Positions 58,700 to 64,000 of a stretch of DNA of 64,000 bases are shown here, one piece after another (the stretch's first letter is position 1; the number at the start of each line of letters is the position of its first letter). Source of the stretch: Adiantum capillus-veneris (lineage: Eukaryota; Streptophyta; Polypodiopsida; Polypodiales; Pteridaceae); contig CM043942.1 in assembly GCA_014529385.2 (NCBI GenBank), positions 5,889,001-5,953,000 of the forward strand, in the 5' to 3' direction. A program made the position numbers and the translations under genes. Below the pieces are notes generated by a model. The model had not been told where the DNA came from, searched no databases, and worked only from the letters and a program-made list of their open reading frames with translations.

Positions 58700-61600
58700 C
58701 ATTCTGGCTTTTTATCCTTGAATGCCGATTGAAGATGAGCAAAAACTCAACTTCTCCTTGTTGACCACCTTTGTAAACATGTCTGCAGGATTTTCACTTG
58801 TATGCACCTTTCCTAGCTTTAGTTGTCCCTCTTCCAAAAGAGTGCGTATGAAGTGATATCTCACCTCAATGTGCTTTGTCCTTGAATGAAAGACTGAGTT
58901 CTTCGCAAGATGGATAGCACTTTGGCTATCACTGTACAAGACACAATTGTCCTGTTTGAATCCAAGCTCTTCTAAGAATCTGTGAAGCCACAGAATTTAT
59001 TTGCTTGCCTCCGTCATCGCTACATACTCTGCTTCCGTGGTAGAAAGTGAGACCACTTTTTCTGCAACTTTGAAGCCCAGCTTACTACTGTGCCTCCAAC
59101 TGTGAACACATAGCCAGTAGTGCTCCTTCGAGTATCTTTGTCACCTGCCATATCTGCATCAGCATACCCTTCTAGAAAAATATAAGTTCCTCCAAAATAC
59201 AAAGCATTTTTTGTTGTCCCTTTTAGATACCTAAGTATCCACTTCACAGCTTGCCAATGCTCTTTACCTGGGTTTTCCATGAACCTACTCACAACTCCCA
59301 CTGCATGTGCAATGTCTGGCCTTGTCCAGACCATAGCATACATTAGAGAACCTACCGCTGCAACATATGGAACTTTAGACATATAGGCTATCTCCTCTTG
59401 TGTCTTTGGACACATATCCTTCGTTAGTTTAAAGTGACCAGCCAAAGGTGTAGAAACTGGTTTTGCATTTTGCATTGCAAACCTTTCTAGTACCTTCTTG
59501 ATGTAATCTTCTTGAGATAGCTTTATTGTCTTCTTCGTCCTGTCCCTTGATATTTTCATACCAAGTATCCTCTTTGCAGCACCTAAATCTTTCATTGAAA
59601 AAGATTTAGACAGCTCCTCTTTTAGTTCTTTGATGTCCTGCATGTTAGCACTTGCAATCAACATGTCATCAACATACAACATTAGGATGATGAATTTCCC
59701 ATCTCCCAAATTCTTCAAGTAGACGCAGTGATCCGAGTTGCATCTTGTGAATCCATGATCCAACATCCATCGATCAAACTTCAAGTACCATTGTCTTGAT
59801 GCTTGCTTTAAACCATACAAGCTCTTCTTTAATCTGCAAACCATTTTCTCCTTACCTTTTACTTCATACCCCTTTGGTTGAAGCATGTAGATTTCCTCCT
59901 CTAAGTCACCGTGAGGGAATGCCGTATTTACATCCATTTGCTCGAGATTTAGATCATGAGCAGCCACAAGGCTTAAGACAAGCCTAATTGAGTTCATTTT
60001 TACAACAGGAGAAAATATTTCATTGAAGTCAATACCTTTCTTTTGAGAAAACCCTTTTACCACAAGCCTAGACTTGTACCTTTTCTTCCCACCTTCTTCT
60101 TCCTTCAACTTGTACACCCATTTGTTTTGAAGTGCCCGCTTACCTTTAGGCAACTCAACCAACTCCCATGTTTGGTTGCAATATAGTGAGTCCATCTCCA
60201 CTTGCATGCTCTTCGTCCATTCTTCTTTGGATTCATGTTGCATAGCTTCTTCGTACGATTCTGGCTCTCCAGAATCTGAGATCAAGAGATGGTTGAAGGA
60301 AGGAACAAACCTTTCTGGAGGTCTACTTGCTCTTGTAGATCTTCGGGGAATAGGTTGAGGCTCTTCATTTGGTTGATGTTGTTGCACATTGTCACCGTTT
60401 GCAGTCCTTGAGTCTTCACCGTCCTCAAGCTCCATGTACTCATCATCACTTGTTTCTTTTGTTTGTTTTCTTTCCAAGTAATCTTTGTACATATTTTGTT
60501 CGTTAAAAATTACATCCCTACTCCTTAAGATTTTACCATCTTCAGGATTCCATAGGCGATACCCAAAGTCACCTTCTCCATAGCCAATGAAGAAACACTT
60601 TTTGGACTTTGCATCTAGCTTTGATCTTAGGCTTCTATCTATGTGCATGAAAGCCTCACACCCAAACACTTTGAGAAATGCATAATTCACCGGTTTACCT
60701 GTCCATGCCTCTTCTGGAACTCCCCCATCCAATGCCGTTGAGGGTGACCGATTGATTAAGTACACAAACGTACTTACAGCTTCCGCCCAAAGCTCAAGCG
60801 GTAGGCCTGCATGTAGCTGCATGCTTTGTGCTCGCTCCATGATTGTCTTGTTCATCCTTTCCGAAATCCCATTTTGTTGAGGTGTCCTTGGGGTTGTCCT
60901 TTGCCTCCGAATGCCATTGCTAGCACAAAAGCTTTCAAAAGCTTGGCTGCAATATTCGCCTCCATTGTCGGATTTGAGACATTTAACCTTGGTACCTGTT
61001 TCATTCTCCACAAAGGCTTTCCACCTTTGAAATATGGAAAATACATCGGATTTATTCTTCATGACATAAACCCATGTTTTTCTAGTCGCATCGTCTATGA
61101 ATGTTACATAGTACAATGAGCCACCAAGTGATGGTGTACTTGCAGGACCCCAAACATCAGAATGAACCAACTCAAGTTTTTTATTTTTTCTTTCATTTCC
61201 TGATTTTTGAAATTTTACCCTCTTTTGTTTACCATAAACACAATCTTCACATAACTCTAAGTCCACTTCTTTCAAACATGGTAGAAGCTTCCTTGTTTGA
61301 AGGATTTGCATTCCTTTGGCACTCATATGCCCAAGTCGGTAGCGCCACACCGCACTGTCAACTTCTGTAGTTGCTGCACAAGCTGAAGGTTGTGTGCTAA
61401 CAGTACACAAGTAAAGTGTACCGACTTTTTCTCCCTTGGCAACCACCAAAGATCCCTTTGAGATCTTCCACCGTTTATTTCCGAATGCAATGTTGTGACC
61501 TTCATCGTCCAATTGTCCTATAGAGATCAAATTTTTGCGAAGAGAAGGAACATGCCTAACATCTTTAAGCTTCCATTCATTTCCGTTAGCAGTTTTGACA

Positions 61601-62597
61601 GAAACTGTACCTTTGCCGACAATCTCACAAGCTTCATCATCTCCCAAGTATACATACCCAAAATTACCTTTGGTGTAGTCTTGGAAATATTGCTTGTGTG
61701 GTGTCGCATGGAATGAAGCCCCGGAATCTACTATCCAAGAATTAGACACGTTGTCTAATGAGAGAATTAGAGCATCTTGCGCTACTTTACCTGCCACATT
61801 GGCCTCCGATGTTGGCTTGTTGTCTTGAGACTCAGTCTCCTTCTTCTTCTTGGACCAGCAATCCTTCTTGACGTGGCCCTTCTTGCCGCAGTTCCAACAT
61901 TCAAGAACTGACTTTGTGCGTGACTTGCTCCGTCTTGAGAGATCACGACCCTTTTGGCTTTTGAACCTCTCCTTAGCCTTCCTCTTGTTTCCACTGACAA
62001 TGCAGCACTTGATGATTCTCCTGTGCTTCTCCTTCATATTTCCTCGCTTAGGAGAACACCCACAACATCATCAAACTTAAGAGTATTTGTGCCAGAAATA
62101 GAATTACTTACAGCCATCACAAGGCTGTCCCAACTATCCGGTAGAGATGATAGTATAAGGAGAGCTCGCACTTCGTCATCGAAAATGATTTTCACCGATC
62201 GAAGTTGACTTATATTTGTGTTAAAGTCATTTAGGTGTTCTGCAACTGAACCATTCTCTGCCATCTTTAGATTGAACAAGCGCTTCATAAGAAATACCTT
62301 ATTGGATGCCGATGGTTTCTTGTAGAAGTCGTCAAGTGACTTCATCAAGTCCTCTGTGGTCTTCATCTCCGAAACATTGAAGGCCACCGTTGACGCTAAG
62401 CTTAACCGGATTGTTCCCAGTGCCTTTCGATCAAGGACAATCCATGCTTCATCTGCCATCGTTGCGGGCTTCTTTGCAAGACCGCCTAGTGGCAAATAGA
62501 GGTCCTTCTGCTAGAGATAGTCTTCAATCCGCATCTTCCAATGTTGGTAGTTTTTACCGTTGAACTTCTCAATCTCTAGCTTCCCTTCCTCCGTCAT
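58700..62597 (-). pseudogene. C1 Gag-Pol polyprotein
   Basis: Gag starts at ATG 62597 (MTEEGKLEIEKFNGKNYQHW), with an in-frame TAG at 62513-62511 (codon 29). It then runs open to 62034 (UBN2/copia-type Gag: SASNKVFLMKRLFNLKMAEN; ILSSLPDSWDSLVMAVSNS). A frameshift leads to a 1,005-codon frame (62037-59020). This carries a zinc knuckle (CWNCGKKGHVKKDC, residues 47-60), protease WIVDSGASFH (D104), integrase LVHSDVWGP, KSDNGGEY and PQQNGISERMNK (D, D, E), RT with YVDD near residue 787, and the RNase H start GYADADMAGDKDTRRS. A slip in an A tract near 59066 shifts the frame. RNase H then continues through one TAA to 58712 (LYSDSQSAIHLAKN, HIEVRYHFIR, NPADMFTK). Three or four point lesions separate it from a complete ORF. 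Confidence 0.92.
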
Positions 62598-62656
62598 AAC
62601 TCCCACTAAATTCAAGGAATCCTTTCCTTGAGATAATTTAGCTACGAGCAAACCTT

Positions 62657-62668
62657 GCTCTGATACCA
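62657..62668 (-). promoter_or_regulatory. C1 primer-binding site (tRNA-iMet)
   Basis: TGGTATCAGAGC on the minus strand, two bases from the LTR edge at 62671. Confidence 0.93.
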
Positions 62669-62670
62669 GT

Positions 62671-63419
62671 TGTTAGGAAATAAAACGTAGCTAAATAGAT
62701 AATTGAGTAGATTACTTAATGAAGAGAGACGGATCTACATACACGAGATTATAGAGTAGAGAGAGAGTGAGAGAGAGTACACACGATATACGTGGTTCAC
62801 CCAATGTGGGCTACGTCCACGGGAAAGCAACCACTCAATGGCTTTAGTACTTCTAAACAAGAAGTAGTTTACAAAGGGATTATACCCTTAATGGAGCTCC
62901 CTCCTTGCTTCACACTCACCTTGTTGCATCAACTTCACACTATGAAATGTGTGTAGAAATGGCCTCCTTTTATAGGCCAAAAGGGCTGCCCTCTCTCATG
63001 AGAGGCAGCCATGTGTAGCCGCCCTTGTGTAGATAAGTACAAGTCGGACCCTCCAATCCGCCCATGTGTGGCCGCCCTTGAGAAGACAAGTCCGCCTTTG
63101 AATTCGGCCACCGGCCATTGAATTCGGCCACCGGCCCACCGGCCATTGACTTCCGACCACCGGCCAACCGACGGTTGTTTTCCGACCACTTTCCGGCCGC
63201 CGTCCGGCCATAATCTTCAGGCGAGGGAAAAAAAAAAGTATCGGGGGCTTCCGCCCCCGAGGCCCCTAAAATTGCCCCTGATTTTTGGCCGTGAAAATTT
63301 TGGTTTCCGGTGAGTGATTTTCCTTCACGCACGATGGCTTCTCCTCATAATGGGGGCCTTACAAATGTGCTCTTTTACCACAGAAAATTACAAGGGTAAA
63401 TCAGGCTCCATACTTAACA
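62671..63419 (-). mobile_element. C1 5' LTR
   Basis: 749 bp, TGTTAGGAAATAAA to TACTTAACA. TATA-like CTATAAAAGG (minus) at 62975-62966. It has two extra GGCCACCGGCC-type units relative to the 3' LTR (around 63105-63150). Elsewhere the LTRs look almost identical, suggesting a fairly recent insertion. Confidence 0.92.
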
Positions 63420-63488
63420 GTCTCATATGCCCTTTTGAGAAAAGGGGTGTGAGTGGAAGGTTAAGATTCCCCTAACTTTGGGACTTTC

Positions 63489-63760
63489 ATGCATAGGAAG
63501 ATTCTCAAGCACCTTCCTCATTATGTTTGCAGCGTCTCTTTTTGACTCAAGTACCTTACCCCCCCATGCATGAAAATATTCTCAAACAACTTCCTCATTA
63601 AGTTTGTAGGGTCTCTTTTTGACTCAAGCACCTTACCCCCCATGCATGGGAAGCTTCTAAAGCACATTCCTCATTAAGTTTGTAGGGTCCCTTTTTGACT
63701 CAAGCACCTTACCCCCCATGCATGGGAAGCTTCTCAAGCACCTTCCTGATTAAGTATGAT
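63489..63760. repeat. 76-77-bp tandem array in LTR D
   Basis: Units begin ATGCATAGG/ATGCATG at 63489, 63566, 63642 and 63718 and share CTCATTAAGTTTGTAGGGTC and TTTTTGACTCAAGCACCTTA, followed by a C run. The fourth unit breaks off after about 35 bp. Confidence 0.92.
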
Positions 63761-63895
63761 AAGCACCTCAAGTACCTTAGTCATCAAGCATGAAAAGAAC
63801 CTTAGTCATCAAGCACGCACCTAAGTCATCAAGCACGACAAGCACCTTAGTCATCAAGCATGCACCTAAGTCATCAAGCACGACAAGCACCTCAA
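63760..63895. repeat. Short tandem repeats (CACCTTAGTCATCAAGCA type)
   Basis: At least six copies of (C)ACCT(T)AAGTCATCAAGCA-like 18-27-bp units in a row, alternating with ACGACAAG. They derive from the single GGTGCTTGATGACTAAGGTG segment seen in LTR B near 13524. Confidence 0.85.
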
Positions 63896-64000
63896 GCTTA
63901 GGCCGGGTTCCCACCTCAAGCTCATCCCTAGCGGATGCATTTTATTTGCGAGCTTTTTAAATCGTTCTTTTATAAGCATCATACTATTCTTAGAGCTTTT

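Larger units (their letters stand above)
57933..63419 (-). mobile_element. Nearly complete Ty1/copia retrotransposon C1 (5,487 bp)
   Basis: LTRs 57933-58651 and 62671-63419, TG...CA ends, iMet primer site (62657-62668), a polypurine tract (AAGTGGGAGAT, minus strand, 58652-58662) and one polyprotein in copia order: Gag, zinc knuckle, protease, integrase, RT, RNase H. It is inserted in LTR D. The uninterrupted LTR F reads GACATGTGTCCTATATGCC at the matching place, so joining the two flanks restores a normal LTR. The lineage looks TNT1/Tork-like from motif memory. Confidence 0.93.
63420..63932 (-). mobile_element. G1 LTR D, inverted, part 2
   Basis: Continues LTR D after the copia insertion (ATATGCCC after the target duplication, as in LTR F read in reverse). 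It contains a 76-bp tandem array absent from the other G1 LTRs. Similarity to LTR A ends near 63932 (CACCTCAAGCTCATCCCTAG). Bases 63933-64000 are not recognised. Confidence 0.75.

Noticed and set aside
63489-63895. CRISPR-like regularly spaced repeats
   Set aside because: The repeats are contiguous tandem units without unique spacers, inside a plant LTR.

Overview
The window is plant nuclear DNA. The evidence is a nine-exon gene for a plant-type peroxisomal naphthoate synthase (MenB/NS) with spliceosomal introns, surrounded by plant Ty3/gypsy and Ty1/copia LTR retrotransposons, LINE fragments and long AG/AC microsatellites. The style of the retroelements suggests a fern or another non-seed vascular plant, but that is a weak inference. 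Only one host gene is supported; almost everything else is transposon.

Layout. 1-190 is a copia LTR end (family C1) lying in a broken Ty3/gypsy element (family G1, copy A, 191-5546). 5547-7498 holds microsatellites and a LINE ORF1 remnant on the minus strand. 7499-14809 is G1 copy B, with a truncated 5' LTR, a broken gag-pol and a 3' LTR. 14810-16026 holds diverging primer-binding-like sites around a possible LTR. 16027-17630 is a lone G1 LTR (F) joined to a C1 LTR piece (17631-18083). Beyond it lies a decayed minus-strand gypsy element (family G3, about 18084-21660) ending at a 35-G run.

21821-41187 is a complete 19.4-kb minus-strand gypsy element (G2). It has two LTRs of about 915 bp, a 5-bp target duplication (ATGGT), a tRNA-Asp-type primer site and a G-rich polypurine tract. 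In transcription order it holds a 2-kb leader, an unknown ORF, Gag, zinc knuckles, protease, reverse transcriptase, RNase H and integrase. After integrase comes a second protease-like and W-[VIL]-P-K-rich segment, then a roughly 285-bp tandem array, then an unknown three-part ORF block with a long coiled coil. A perfect 24-bp palindrome recurs in its leader and in the array, and half of it lies in the LTRs. The palindrome/array system and the extra ORF block are the most unusual things here.

41188-47552 is gene-poor. 47553-49826 (minus) is the naphthoate synthase gene; its protein should make 1,4-dihydroxy-2-naphthoyl-CoA for phylloquinone synthesis, and it carries a PTS2 peroxisomal signal. 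50172-50528 is a LINE endonuclease fragment. 50799-56935 is G1 copy C (LTR, PBS, gag-pol), split by an inverted G1 LTR (D; 56936-57932 and 63420-about 63932). LTR D is itself split by a nearly complete C1 copia element (57933-63419, minus) with a 1,005-codon open frame. The order of insertion is therefore C first, then D, then C1.

All retroelement polyproteins carry stops or frameshifts. Many stops are in-frame TGG-to-TGA/TAG or CGA-to-TGA changes, as expected from decay of methylated cytosines.
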